This document shows positions 38,101-52,300 of a stretch of DNA of 64,000 bases, piece by piece. The stretch comes from Sweltsa coloradensis. Taxonomy: Eukaryota; Arthropoda; Insecta; Plecoptera; Chloroperlidae. The position numbers and the translations under genes are program-made. The stretch spans positions 124,001 to 188,000 of the forward strand of contig JAMZAV010001462.1 of assembly GCA_024449915.1 (NCBI GenBank), in the 5' to 3' direction. The notes under the pieces were generated by a model. It did not search any database, was not told the origin of the DNA, and saw nothing but the letters and a program-made list of their open reading frames with translations. Every line of letters begins with the position of its first letter. Position 1 is the first letter of the stretch.

Positions 38101-41100
38101 TAGGTAAACCAACTAAAGCAAGCTACTTTAAAAGGGCTTCAAAAACCTCTAAAACTCACCAAATCGAATCTAGGATCTCAAATTTTTTCCGGGAGCAAGC
38201 CCCTGGACCCCCACTATTTTTTTGGCCCTACCCAGCAATGTTTATGGAATACCCAGTGGACATTTTTTTCTGGGGAGAACACTGAAGATATTCAAAAGAC
38301 GAACCTCAATCAACTGCGTTTCTGCCTTACGCCCAAGGAACCACTGATAAAATAAGCCGTTTACTCATAAAGCAGAATACTATAAGAACTGTTTTTAGCA
38401 CGGATCGGAAGATATCATCTATGTTACGCAATGCTAAAGACACCATTCCTAACGAGTCCCATGGTATATATGAAATTCCATGTGGAAGTTGCGAAAAGAC
38501 TTACGTCGGAAGAACCAACCGCAAAATATCTGTCCGCATCGACGAACATAGAGCTGCAGTTAGACGTATGGAAACCATCTCGGCTCTTTTCCAACACGCT
38601 TTCGACAAGGAACACTGGATTAACTTTGATGAAGCTAAAACCTTAACCAAAGTGGAACATGAGGTGCCCCGTATCGTAAGAGAGGCAGTGAAGATGGAGA
38701 AACGGAAACACAACATGAACACACGGGATGATGCTAAAAAGACTTCCAGCCACATGGAAACATGTTTTGCAAGGCTGTCATGTTCAACCCAAAGCTCTCC
38801 CTGTGGAAATGAACTTCAGTCCGACCTCCTCCTCCAAGAGTTGACAAGAGAAGGAAGACTCAACAAGAACCCCTTGAGCCATCTACTCGTACGCTGAGGT
38901 CAGCTAAACAATAATAGGGTGTGTTGATGGCTTCAGTTTTTTTTAATCATTGTAGCCTTTGTATATTTTGTCATGAGTACCTATGTTTTCTAAGCTATTT
39001 AGTTTTGTCTATGTATCTAGTTGCAGTGTATGTTATGAAGTAAGGTTTGGTTTGTTTTTTATTTAGTTTTATGTTTTATTTTCCTTGAAGATGGGCAGGG
39101 GGAACTGCCCGAAACGTTGGAACTAATAAAATTAAAAAAAACACACAGACTACCTGAAAATACAATGTGTGCATACTGCATATATATATATATATGAATA
39201 TTAGGTTTTTAAGCATAAGCCCGCTTTAAGACCATAGTTGATTCATAGCAATTGTCGTAAAAGTTTGCCCCAACTGGGGTTCAAACCCAGAAACTCTAGC
39301 TTAACGTGCCACAGCTCTACCAATTGAACTACCGGGACTACACAACAAACCTTTACAAAACTGCTATTTGCTGCGACTGATGACTTCCATGACATAAATC
39401 CAACAGAAGACTGCAATGTAGCTGTCATAACTGAAAGATCACATTGATAAATCCAATCACATATCATCTCCCATGAGTTGGATAGTATGAATATAAGGTT
39501 TTTAAGCATAAGTCTGCTTTAAGGATATAGTTATTGATTCATAGCAACTATATAATATAAATATATGTTACTATCTTTAAATAATTAAATTTACTTCTTT
39601 CGGTTTACCACGTATATTGTTTATTTAATCTGACGTTTCGATTGGATTTCACCAATCTTTGTCAAAGACAGTATTTTGGTTTTTACTTGAGTGGCTTTAC
39701 TGTCTTTGACAAAGATTGGTGAAATCCAATCGAAACGTCAGATTAAATAAACAATATACGTGGTAAACCGAAAGAAGTAAATTTAATTATTTAAAGATGG
39801 TAACACATACAAATAACCACGAAAACCTCAGAAATTATATAAATATATGTTAGTACTTTAGACATAAACTAAAAAAGTGCCTTTACCGGGGATTGAACCC
39901 TGATGTAGTACTAACATAGGTCTAGTAGCGTTAAATTAAAAAAACTAGAATGTTATGGCATCAAGGGGAAAGCTTTGAAATGGATTGTCTGTTATTTGGA
40001 GACCAGAGTTCAGAAAGTTAAGATTGGTAATTTTTCCTCAACGTATAGGCCTAGAGAAAATAATTTTGGGGTGCCTCAAGGGACAGTGTTAGGGCCCCTT
40101 TTGTTTATTGTGTACATAAACGATATAGGCAATGTATTAAAATATTGCAAAGTTTTTCTTTATGCAGATGATGCATTAATAGTATGTATAGGTTCTACTT
40201 TGCAAGAAGTTATGATGTTCTTAACCTATGATCTAAAACTTATTGAAGAATGGTTACGAGTAAACAGGTTAAAAATAAATGTTTCAAAATCGAAAGCAAT
40301 GGTTTTGTGTTTGAATAAAATAAAACAAAAAATAAAAGAACTTAAAAAGATTCAGATTATTATTGATTATGAAATGGTGGACATTGTAGACCAGTTGAAA
40401 TATTTAGGGATTATTGTTGATGAAAATTTAAATTTCAAATCCCATGGAAATCAGATTATTAAAAGATTTGCAAGAAAGGTTGGTTTATTCCGTCGAATAC
40501 ATGGCAACTTGCCTCTTAGTTAAAAAATTCTAATATATTAAGCTATAGTTGCTCCTCTTATAGATTTTTGTAGTTCTGTACTTTTTATGCTTAATAAAAA
40601 TGAAATCGATGTTATACAGAAGATACAAAACAAAGCAATGAGGAGCATATTAAGAGTTAGCAGAGACACGTCGATAGCCAAGATGCGTGAATCATTACAT
40701 TGGTTGACGATAAAACAAAGAATTTTGCTCAATACCCTATGTTTTCTTCATAGAATTATTTGTGGCAATGCACCTGAGTACTTGTGTAGGAAATTAATAA
40801 TGAATTCAAAAATTCAAAATTATAATTTAAGAAAACAACAAGCTTATTTTTGTGAAAAGGTCAAATAGTGCATTTGGACAAAATTCAATTTATATTAGAG
40901 GTGTTCGAATTTTCAATAGATTGCCACAAGAAATTGAAAGTATCGGCGACTACACAAAATTTAGAAAGGAATGTTGTAATATAATAAAAAGCAAAATGTT
41001 AAGTGTAAACCAAAATGAAGTATTGTCCTTCTGGGACATAATGTAAAAATTATAGGATAAGTACAAAACATACATTGTTGTAAACCTAGACCAACATAGC

Positions 41101-44100
41101 GTGAATTTTATTAGAGATGAGAGTACTTGTTTAAACATGTTGATTGATGTTGGTACTATGATTATAAGCTGAGTATTTATTTTTAAAGTGATGCCAGTGA
41201 ATGAAAATGTATTTGAAATGTCGTGACTTAAGTGTGTGGTTGTATATGCTATTAATTGTGGCTGTTAGATTAATGTGTTGTCAACTTGTATTTCATTTGT
41301 ATGTATTTTGAATATACCATGTATATGCCAAGATGTAATACCATGATGTACCATGTATTGACTATGAAAATAGCAAATTGTGCTAATGAATAAATAACAC
41401 TACTACTACTACTATAGTCGCCTACTATAAAACCAAGGTAAAACATCATATCCCAACTCGAGGGTTAAAACTTAAAAGAGATGGTTTGTGTTTCTCCAGG
41501 TCTTCATTTTGTACGTAGTCTAATAGGCAGTGCAATCTGCTCTACACACGTTATTAACAATGTATAAACAGACTAAGAAAAAGACAATTAAATTGGTGGC
41601 TGCATAGCTCAGTTGGTAAGAGCATGGCCCGGATACCGAAGGTCCCGGGTTCAATCCCCGGTGTAGGCACTTTTTTTAATTTCTGTCTAAAGTACTAACA
41701 TAACAGCGTCATAGTTGCCTACTATAAAACCAAGACCAAAACATATATATGTGCCTATATTAATGTACTCGGGTTTTTGGGTATAATGTCACGTATATTT
41801 TAATTAGGCCGACGTTTCGATAAGATTTCACCGAAAAACCGAGTACATTAATCCATATTGACCACGTAAATCTCCAAAAACATATATGTATATAACTATA
41901 TATATTATTAAAACATTTATGCTAGATTTTATAATCCAAAGGTAGATAAATGCCAACCTGTCGTAAATTTCCACTACAATCTCATAATTTTCTGATAGCA
42001 TGACAGCCCAGTTGCGGTTAGGTAGAATGGCCAGAGTGAGGTAACCAGGCTCGCAGACAGTAAAGGTGGCTGAAGGAATCTTGATTCCTAATTCAGTTTC
42101 GTCAACATTACGATCGTGAAGCAAAACCTTAGTTTTACCCAACTTGCAGGCGGCAGCATTAGCAGTCTCTTCGTCAATAGTTGCAATTGTTTGGTCTTCG
42201 ATTTCCAAGTAATATTGCTGTGATGGCATTGATATTTCAACCAATCTACCATGCTGCACCTAAAATTAAACAAAGATATGAATGTGCTATCTAGGCTCTA
42301 TTGTCAAGAATGTCTAGACTCTATTGCTATAGGAAATATAAATTGCCTGGCTCTACCCAAGACTGTAGGATGGTGCAACAGGAGTCTGTAGACTGAGCAG
42401 AATCGTCTTAACTAATCAGGTTTTCATTTTCAAATTAGTTATTAGTTTGTTACATAACATTTAGGAATATAATCAGTAGTAAAAAAATACAGAAAAACTA
42501 ACTTAGGCCTAGATCTTATTTTAAATGTTTTTTCTTTTTTCTCATTTTCTTTTTTTGTTAGTTATAGGCCTACTAGTAATTTCTTTTCGAACCATTTTAG
42601 CTATCACTTCGTATTTTTAATATAGGTCTACAATCTGAATATTTGAATAGGCTACTAGCAACTGACATCACAGTTTGGCGTCAAGTGACCGCAAATCACA
42701 CTGAAGGACAAGCATCCTCATTTCGCAAGTGGCGCCTGCTGCACGGCGCAACAAATATCACACATTACATTATTTGGACAAAACTTAAAGAGGAAAAATA
42801 TTTAGCAAACATATCATTCCTTCTGGTTGGTTGGATTTCGTTGGTCTCGTGGTGAGCGTCTCTGCTTCCAATGCAGAAGGTCCAGGGTTCGATTCCCGCT
42901 TTAGGCATAAGTTTTTAAACTTCTGATTTGGACCAAGTCCATCAGTTCTTGGCTTAGGAATTTGCAAACGGTGACTTTGGAGCCGTCCTAGCAACGAGGC
43001 ACATATTGCATTCAAGGTGGTTCTGAATCGGCCTTGTTGATTCTAGCGTTGTAGTAAAAAAAAGTAGGAGTAAACAAGTGGCTATTTGTGATACAAGCAA
43101 GCCGTTTTGCACACGTGTTTTAATTGTCAATTAAAGCATTTTTTCTGCAGTTCATTATTTGCAGGTGATGTGGGGGGCGTGGGGGTAAATTAAAAAATGG
43201 GGGTTAACATTGTTAGGCTAACAATTAGGGCTGTGAACCGGGCGGGTACCCGGGTACCCGCCCGTTGATAATAGCCCGGGTAATGAAATGAGTCGTCGGG
43301 TACTCGTTTGACCGTTTTTCGTCTCAAATTCCGCTCATTTAACGCCGCCGCCGGTCAGTCTTGCACTCGTCGGCGCGCAGCGGCGGCAGTAAGTGATTCG
43401 TCATTAATACGCGCTCGTATTTCGTCGGTCGAGCTCCAGTGAGTGACGTCACCAACACGCTGCGCGCGCACCCCTATTCATCGTTTTCGGCCGATAAGTG
43501 ACTGGCGTAGATATTTATGCATTCCGGCAACATCAGTTCCTAATGAATTATGCGTTTTCAACAGCTAAACATTAGAAACGAGCATCTCTGGCACCCGAGA
43601 CCGTCAACATGTTCACGTTCATGGGAACGTGCGTGTTAAAAGTGATGACCTGTCAACATAAAGTAGATAATTGACTAAATTCAATTTTTTTTTTTGATAA
43701 TCGTAAAAAAATCTTAAAAATTCGTAATTACGGGTACCCGGGTACCCGACCGTAAGATCGACGGGTACCCGGGGAGGCATTTTGACAAATTTGCACAGCC
43801 CTATTAACAATAAATTGGTGGTCCATTTTTACGGTTAAGGTGTCATTTTCACTTATTTTGGCGACGTTTAATTGAATGGAAAACATTTCAAATTTGTAAG
43901 TTCAACCATTTTGAAATTGTCCCTAAGTAGGCCTACAATGTTGACACCCAAAGCACGTAAATATGGCATGCTTGGTATCAATTTCCGCTAAATTGTACTC
44001 CCCAAACACGCGGGAAACACTAAAATTGTGATAGAACAAACAAAACTCTCAGAATCCCGCCATTTTGGTTATTGTGGGTGCCGATAGGCACCAATTTGTG

Positions 44101-47100
44101 AGCTGAATAGACACATATGCATGTTTGGTGTCATTTTCGTGTATTTTCTGGCCAAGGATTATGAATTTTCAATTTTGCGTGGAAAAATGTATAACTGACA
44201 AACTGTATAGGCCCTAGTACTAGACTACCACTGATCCTATCATTAGGCCTCTAGCTAGTTTAGCACAACGACATTGCGAACGAGGAACTGGGTGTGACCG
44301 TTTGAGCTGAGCCGAGGCAAGGGAAAAGTTTGTTTGTGGATTTTGGCTGGTTAGATTAAATTGTGTTTTCAGCATCTGCTCTGGAGTTTCTTGTGTTGTG
44401 TGTTAGAGTTTGGTTTTGTAACATTTGACTCCAACGTGTGGGGCATCCCCATTTTGTCACATTTGATTCCCAACGTGGTACGGCTTCTTGTGGGTTTGAG
44501 AGTGACCGTTTTGTCACATTAGGTGTCCAACGTGTAGATTGTTTGCTGAGAGAGGTGTGAGTGACCCGTTTTGTCACATATGACTCCCAACGTGTAGGTT
44601 TTTTGGTAGGCCTATGCCACAAGGTATTTTTAAAAGACAGCATTAAACATAGCCTACATGCAAGATAGCATCCACATAGATGGCAATGTATAGGTCGCTC
44701 ATTAACCAGTCAATTTCAGAGTAGACCCTAAATAACGTAGGCTTAGGCTAGGCCTATCTCAAAGGCGCAGGTGACTAGCCCAACCTTCTTTCACGTTTAA
44801 AATCTGTCAGGGTGTAGTTGGCTGTAGATAGTCTCCTGCAATGAAGGATGTAGTTGGCTATAGATAGGTATCCTGCAATGAAGAATGTATCTTACTAACC
44901 TGCAGGATGCGATAATGCACAACATCACCACGCAAACAATACACGTCAGGTGGGTCGATGATTAGATTAGCAACTACCATCAGCTGGACTTCAATAACTG
45001 GAACGTGTTGATATTCTGTGTGTGGAAGACGAACGGTCACCTTAGCTGACCCTGTTTTAATCCCTTCGAGCAGGACCATGTGGCCTCGTAATCCCCGTTG
45101 CTCAAAAGCTTCGATAGTGGTGGGCGTTTCATAAGGAGAGTCTCTGAACGTTATGAATCGTAATACATTGTTACTGCTACTGCTGCCACTATGTTCAGCC
45201 TTAGCATTCCAGTTTCCAAGACTCCACTGGAATTCAACGCCTTCCAGGGTTGTAAACTCATTACCTGCAAAAGAAAGCACAATCTAGATGGGAATAATAT
45301 TTTATATGTAGTGCTTATTTACCAGCTTGTCTCTACTAGTACATCATCACTCAACAGTCAAAACCGGAATTCTTTTCTTGTTAAAGGAGACTCATCTTGA
45401 CAAAAGTGGTGTTCAAATGAAAGATGATACTAGTATTTTAAGCCATGGTATGAAGAAAAAACAAACTTTGATCAAAACAAACAACCCAATGGAAAACAAA
45501 CTTGTCGCGTCAGATGTTAAATATGGTGCGCACAAGTTGTGACGTCAATCATGGTGTACGTACTGCTCTTGACTGCCGCATTATGCCTACTGCTCTCAGC
45601 CGCACTTTGCAGTTCAGCTGTCAGTTGTTGTTCCTTACAGAGAATGATCTTCAAGCAAGATTTTTTAAAGCATGGTTAACCGATGCTGTGTGTTCAAGTG
45701 TGGGTATGACTTGGGTAAAAATATGCGTCTACCTATCATTTCATTCGTTTCCAGGCAAACTAAGAAAACCAGACCAACATAATAGTAGAGGAGCAACCTG
45801 TATGATTTTCGATCTCGTAGGCTATTTATGAAACGTGAAAATTTTCAAGTCCCAACACTAGACATCCCTAGTTGAAAGTCCTTCATATTTTAAATAGAAA
45901 TGTTAAAAGGTTACATTTTGTTTTTGTTTTATTGAATATGTCCGTAGCGAACATAAGAATACAATTCCTCGGGACGGTAATGATAATTTCAATGAGAGCA
46001 CAGACCGTAAGAATAACAACCATAACCGTAAGAATTTTTAGCAAATCTTATGTTCTGCCGTAAGAATAACTTTCAATTCTTATGATGTGCCGTAAGAACA
46101 TTTTTAACAATTCTTACGTTCTGCCATAAGAATATACAGCAATTTGTAAACATTGTTGATATGTTGAGAACCCGAACAATAGCAAGGGTCCAACGTATGA
46201 ATTAATTTGCGATTTCGTTAAGTCCGCGTAGGCCTATCAATATAAGGCCTACATGGTGAATTTTCGGTACTTCTGTCGTTGGTATGGACCAGTTTTTTAA
46301 CACTGTTTTTCTTCAATAAAAACAATGAAAAACAACCTAAAATGAGTAATATTTTGTAAATATTGATTTATATTATTAAAAATAAAATACACTTAGGGGT
46401 AATGTGGGTAATTGGAAATAGGGCGTAATTGGAAACGCCCTTTATAACTTCCGTATGTGAAGTTCAAATTTTAAGGAAAAAATTGTTAGATAACGTGGTC
46501 CAGACCTTTATAGAAAATGTGCAAGTAGTTACAGCTTCTTCTGTTGGATGATGTGCATGTCATACAAATTTCAATCAGCCTCTACACAAAAAAATTGTTT
46601 CAATTTAAAACACTTCTCAAAATTGCCCCTGTTATGGTCCTTATTTTGTTTTTAAGAAAATTGTTCTTGAATGGAAATTAATAAAGACACATTAATCAAC
46701 AATATGGTACAGGTGAAATTTAGATAATTACCATAGTTTCTCGTGATAAGCAATGTTTCCAATTCCCCTATTATTCATACTTGGGGGTAATTGGAAACAT
46801 GAATTAGGTGTAATTGGAAACACACAGGGAAATTGGAAACAAAGCCAAAAGATCCATGTTAAGCTATGGACAAATTTCAGAGGTAAATGCAAACACATTT
46901 AAATGTTTAGTTTTAAAGTAAGGTAAGTTGGCAACAGTGTCTGACTACACAGCCTTCTTACTTATAGGCTTCAGATTATCATGTTTTGGAAGGAAAGATA
47001 CCCTCGAAGAGATGACCACGATTCGGTATTAATAAATTATATATTTGCTGGTCCAATAAAGATAAGTGGCACTGTGGACTTTGTCTTGGACCCACACCAA

Positions 47101-49280
47101 GATGCCATTGAAAAGATGTGCATTTTTTTTTCTTTTTTTTACAAAATCACAGGAAATCCAAAAAAAACGCAGCTAACGTTTCCATTTGCCCAATCGATGC
47201 ATATATTTTGTTTTTGTTGGTAATTTACCAATCTGTTGATGTCGTTTTTGTAAATTTAATTTTAAGTGATGATTGTATTGATATTTAAATACAAAATACA
47301 ATTTTTTCTATACAACAGCTTTATTTTCATGCTTGTGATGCTTTTGAGATTTTCCGTACAATTCTGCGTTACGATGGAAGGTTTTCTTTAAATGTACACA
47401 GAATCTACAGTTTGTACCATAATGTATTAATTCTTTTTGTGTTAGAATCACAGCTTAAAATGCTTTGTTTCCAATTACCCTACTCCAGTTTCCTTATGGG
47501 TCTATGAGTTGTACAATGGCTGTTTCCATTTACCCCAATATCTGCCAGGTAATTGGAAACTAATTCAAGTTTTAAAAAAAGCAATAAAAATACCATACAA
47601 TATTCTTCCATGAAATTCTTGTTGGTGTCATGATTTAGTTTACATCCCAATGCACAATTATGCTCCTTACATTTCTTCTCTCCTAACAATACCCTAGCCT
47701 AAAAATAAGGTCAAAGTTTAAAAACACTAAAAGTGTTTCCAATTACCCACATTACCCCTACATGTTTCATTTCATCATGTTTTTTATTAATAATTGTTGG
47801 ATGAGCGAAGCGAAGACTTCAATTTCACTGACCCCCCAAAAAATTTAGCTCGGGTGTTTTTTTTTTTGTTTTTTTGTTTTTTTTTGTTTGTTTTTTTGTC
47901 TGTTTGTTAACTCTCTCCCAGGCAAACGGCATATCCGATCTTGATGAAAATTTGACAGGACCTTCGAAATCTCTGAACTTAGAGGTGTATTGTTTTTGGG
48001 TACAATCGAAGAAATATTTCTCATGAATATCGTACTTTTACGATTTTTTTTCGATTTTTTGTGCGATATTTTTGTGCCATTTGGGCCAATTCTGACCAAA
48101 CGGGTGGGGCTACAACGTTCATGTTATACATGGACATTGAGGTTATGATGATGTAGTACATTTTTAAAGAAAAAGTTGAAAAAGTTAGCCAGAATCTATA
48201 GAAAAAAAGCTTTTAATATAAGTTTTTTGATTTTTTGTGCAATATTTTCGTGCCATTTGGTCCAATTCTGACCAAACGGGTGGGGCTACAACGTTCATAT
48301 TATACATGGACATTAAGGTTATGGTGATGTATTACCTTTTAAAAGAAAAAGTTGAAAAAGTTAGCCAGAATTCATAGAAATAAAGCTTTTAATATAAGTT
48401 TTTTACGGTAAATAATAAAAATTGACAATAAACAATAGAAACTTGACAACAATCACTACAATGCGTAGGCAACAAACAAAGCACTTGCAAAAGTAAAGAT
48501 ATCCCACGCAAACTAAAAACTTTAAAAAGCTCATCCATCAACGCGGCGGGACTTTAGCGTTTTCCTAGTAAGCTATAAGTAGTAGACCATTATGTACACA
48601 GGAAGCGACCCTCCCCCACCCCCCCTCGAACTAATTTTCACTACCTATAGCAGTTTTGTTCAGAAAAGTATCACAATTAATAATCCACCTGTTTGCTACT
48701 TGGCAGCTGGGGCGTTTGACCTCCAGCGGTGTCCAAAGTTGAAAGTTTCGAAACTTTGACCTGTTATAACGGTCAAAGTTTTTGATAAAATTACAAAATT
48801 CCTTTTAATTATCATTAAGCACATTATTTTTGATTTTTTAAAACAAAGCGATTTTGTTTTTTATGAAAGGCTGTCCAAAATTAATAATAATCAATCTCAC
48901 TGCTTTATACATTTAACATTAAAGAATGCACATATAATCCGAAGAAAAGCTTAATTTTATACATAAAATGAAAAAAGCACCGTATTTTTAAAAAGAATTA
49001 TGCAAAAACAATTCAAGGGCTGTCCAAAATGTTGTGTTTTTTATATTATTACTAATATATAACATATTTTTCAAGTGCTAAAAATGTGTTCATGGTACTA
49101 AAATCAGTAAACCTGTCTATGAAAACGTATTGTATGTGGGTCCAACAAAAAATTATAATTTTTATCATGGTTGACCAAAATTTTGAATTCAAATTACAGC
49201 AATTTGACAGAAATAACTTAATTGGATGAGCGAAGCGAAGACTTCAATTTCACCGACCCCCCAAAAAATTTAGCTCGGGT

Positions 49281-49325
<45 letters not shown>

Positions 49326-52300
49326 TTTGTTGTTTTTTTGTCTGTTTGTTAACTCTCTACCAGACAAACGGCTTATCCGATCTTGATGAAAATTTGACAG
49401 GACCTTCGAAATCTCTGAACTTAGAGGTGTATTGTTTTTGGGTACAATCGAAGAAATATTTCTCATGAATATCGTACTTTTACGATTTTTTTCGATTTTT
49501 AGTGCGATATTTTCGTGACATTTGGGCCAATTCTGACCAAACGGGTGGGGCTACAACGTTCATATTATACATGGACATTAAGGTTATGGTGACGTAGTAC
49601 CTTTTGAAAAAAAAAATTGAAAAAGTTAGCCAGAATCCATAGAAATAAAGCTTTTAATATAAGTTTTTTGATTTTTTGTGCGATATTTTCGTGCCATTTG
49701 GGCCAATTCTGACCAAACGGGTGGGGCAACAACGTTCATATTATACATGGACATTAAGGTTATGGTGATGTAGTACCTTTTGAAAGAAAAAGTTGAAAAA
49801 GTTAGCCAGAATCCATAGAAATAAAGCTTTTAATATAAGTTTTTTTACGGTAAATAATACCAATTGACAAGAAACAAAAGAAACTTGACAACATTCACCT
49901 ACAATGCGTAGGCAGCAAAACAAAGCACTTGCAAAAGTAAAGATATCCCAAGCAAACTTTAAACTTTAAAAAGCTCATCCATCAACGCGGCGGGACTTTA
50001 GCGTTTTCCTAGTATTAAAAGGAAAGTCAATAATTGGATGAGCGAAGCGAAGACTTCAATTTCACTGACCCCCAAAAAATTTAGCTCGGGTGTTTTTTTT
50101 TTTTGTTTGTTTTTTTGTCTGTTTGTTAACTCTCTACCAGGCAAACGGCATATCCGATCTTGATGAAAATTTGACAGGACCTTCGAAATCTCTGAACTTA
50201 GAGGTGTATTGTTTTTGGGTACAATCGAAGAAATATTTCTCATGAATATCGTACTTTTACGATTTTTTTTTTCGATTTTTAGTGCGATATTTTCGTGACA
50301 TTTGGGTTAATTCTGACCAAACGGGTGGGGCTACAACGTTCATATTATACATGGACATTAAGGTTATGGTGATGTAGTACCTTTTAAAAGAAAAAGTTGA
50401 AAAAGTTAGCCAGAATCCATAGAAATAAAGCTTTAAATATAAGTTTTTTGATTTTTTGTGCGATATTTTCATGCCATTTGGGCCAATTCTGACCAAACTG
50501 GTGGGGCTACAACGTTCATATTACACATGGACATTAAGGTTATGGTGATGTAGTACCTTTTAAAAGAAAAAGTTTAAATAGTTAGCCAAAATCTATAGAA
50601 ATAAAGCTTTTAATATAAGTTTTTTACGGAAAATAATACCAATTGACAGGTAACAAAAGAAACTTGACAACAATCAGCTACAATGCGTAGGCAGCAAAAC
50701 AAAGAACTTGCAAAAGTAAAGATATCCCATGCAAACTAAACATTTTTAAAAGCTCATCCATCAACGCGGCGGGACTTTAGCGTTTTCCTAGTACGTTAGT
50801 AGGCCTAGTCATCATCAAATTTATATTCAAACCTAAACGATAAATGATGTCTGTTTTAATATAGGGTTGTCCAAATAGAGTGTTGTATTCTTGTAAAGTG
50901 TTGTGTTCTTGTAAAGAATAGTGTTTGAATAATGTTAAACTCAATCATAATATACCAGGTGCTAGGGAAGCGACCCTCCATCGCCCCCCATCCTCCCCCC
51001 GAACTAATTTTCAATATAGCAGTTTTGTTTTTAAAAAAAATTATGATTAACAATCTACTTGTTTGCCACTTGGCAGCTGGGGCGTTTGACCTCCAGGGGT
51101 GTTCAAAGTCGTTTTAAAAAATATTGACATAGTTTTCTTCGCTTTGTAAAATTTTCAAATATCTTTCAGGATTCAATCAATAATATTGTTCCCAAATTTA
51201 TTCCCTACCCCGAACCTGTATCAACAAAATATTGTTTTCTCAAATGTGAGAAAACACACAGCCAATAGTATAAAAGTATGGAATGTATTGAATCTTTATG
51301 TATGCTATGTGTATGGACTTCTGACAGTAATAATCAAACTAATGGTCCTTCAGAGTGCTTACTGACTATATTGAATAGATAATAATACACCCTACAGACT
51401 TGGCAGGATATTATTATCACCCTTCACCTTTACCTGTGATGACCACAGATCCCCCAAGGAGTTTGTGATGAAGGTGAAGGCATCAATACTGAGAGCTGCA
51501 CGTTTGCGTAGCTAGATGTTATTATCTTAAATTTTTACTGTTTGTATTTTGTTGTACAAATTTTAACGAAATAATTATCGGTACAGAGAATGTTTTTCCA
51601 TTGGCCTAGTTGTGATATGAATCAGCAATACACAATGCATGCACGATAGGACTTTTGGGCAGCATATGAAGCAGTCATAGCCAAGCTGTATGCTTATATG
51701 GAACACAAATTGACTTAGTAGAACAGTATTCGTATATACAATTTGACACCGCTAGTGCGTTTTGAATTGAATCTAAATGATGCCAATGAGGTGACTTACT
51801 CTCGGTGATTAATCAAGATTTTCAATCTTGTTGCTGTTATAGGCCTACTACGAGAATTGTATTGGCATTTCTTAAGGACAATGATGCACATCAGCGACCA
51901 TAAGTAAATCAAGGAGTCTAGTTGTATCGACTACACCCATCCCTTGATTTATTTCTGTTCGAGGGAGTACGTGATCAAGAGGATAAGGACGAGCACTACT
52001 TAATTTTAATATAGGTAACCCATTGCAAACTCTCCGAATACATGGTTCTTTCTGCCGTACAGTAGGCCTACAGACTTTCTGCATCCTATCTATTATGACC
52101 AGTTTCTCTGTGCCTACTATAAACAGGATTGAATGTGAAATAAATGTATACAATTTTAAAACAATTTATGCATCCTTATTTAGCTTTAGAAGTATACTCA
52201 AATGTACAGCAGGAAAGAAAGCCATAAGCTGCATATTCTTACCGGGGATTTTGGACAACCTTGTGAATAATAACAGAAAATACACAATGAAATGATAGAA

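Larger units (their letters stand above)
35580..39130 (+). mobile_element. Penelope-like element P2 (RT plus GIY-YIG), interrupted
   Basis: Plus-strand blocks in order: an N-terminal region (35636-36181), [16 protein letters not shown] (about 36388), [20 protein letters not shown] (about 36617), [12 protein letters not shown] (about 36788), [16 protein letters not shown] (about 36950) and [14 protein letters not shown] (about 37062). A GIY-YIG nuclease follows ([20 protein letters not shown] at about 38464) with the downstream EH motif. About 780 bp of unrelated sequence (about 37500-38283) lies between RT and nuclease. The element ends in the stem-core motif at 39084-39120 and TAATAAAATT. 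Scattered stops make it inactive. The left border is not sharply defined. Confidence 0.88.

Noticed and set aside
41599..41672. Functional tRNA gene
   Set aside because: Pol III boxes are good but the anticodon arm and acceptor stem do not fold, and the copy is part of a repeated unit. Called a SINE.
42836..42905. Functional tRNA with CCA anticodon
   Set aside because: No acceptor stem; a second diverged copy with the same body exists at 21.5-21.76 kb. SINE S2.
46981..47223. 80-codon plus-strand open frame in the GTAATTGGAAAC element
   Set aside because: No similarity to any transposase or known domain, no neighbouring coding signal, and composition like the surrounding DNA.
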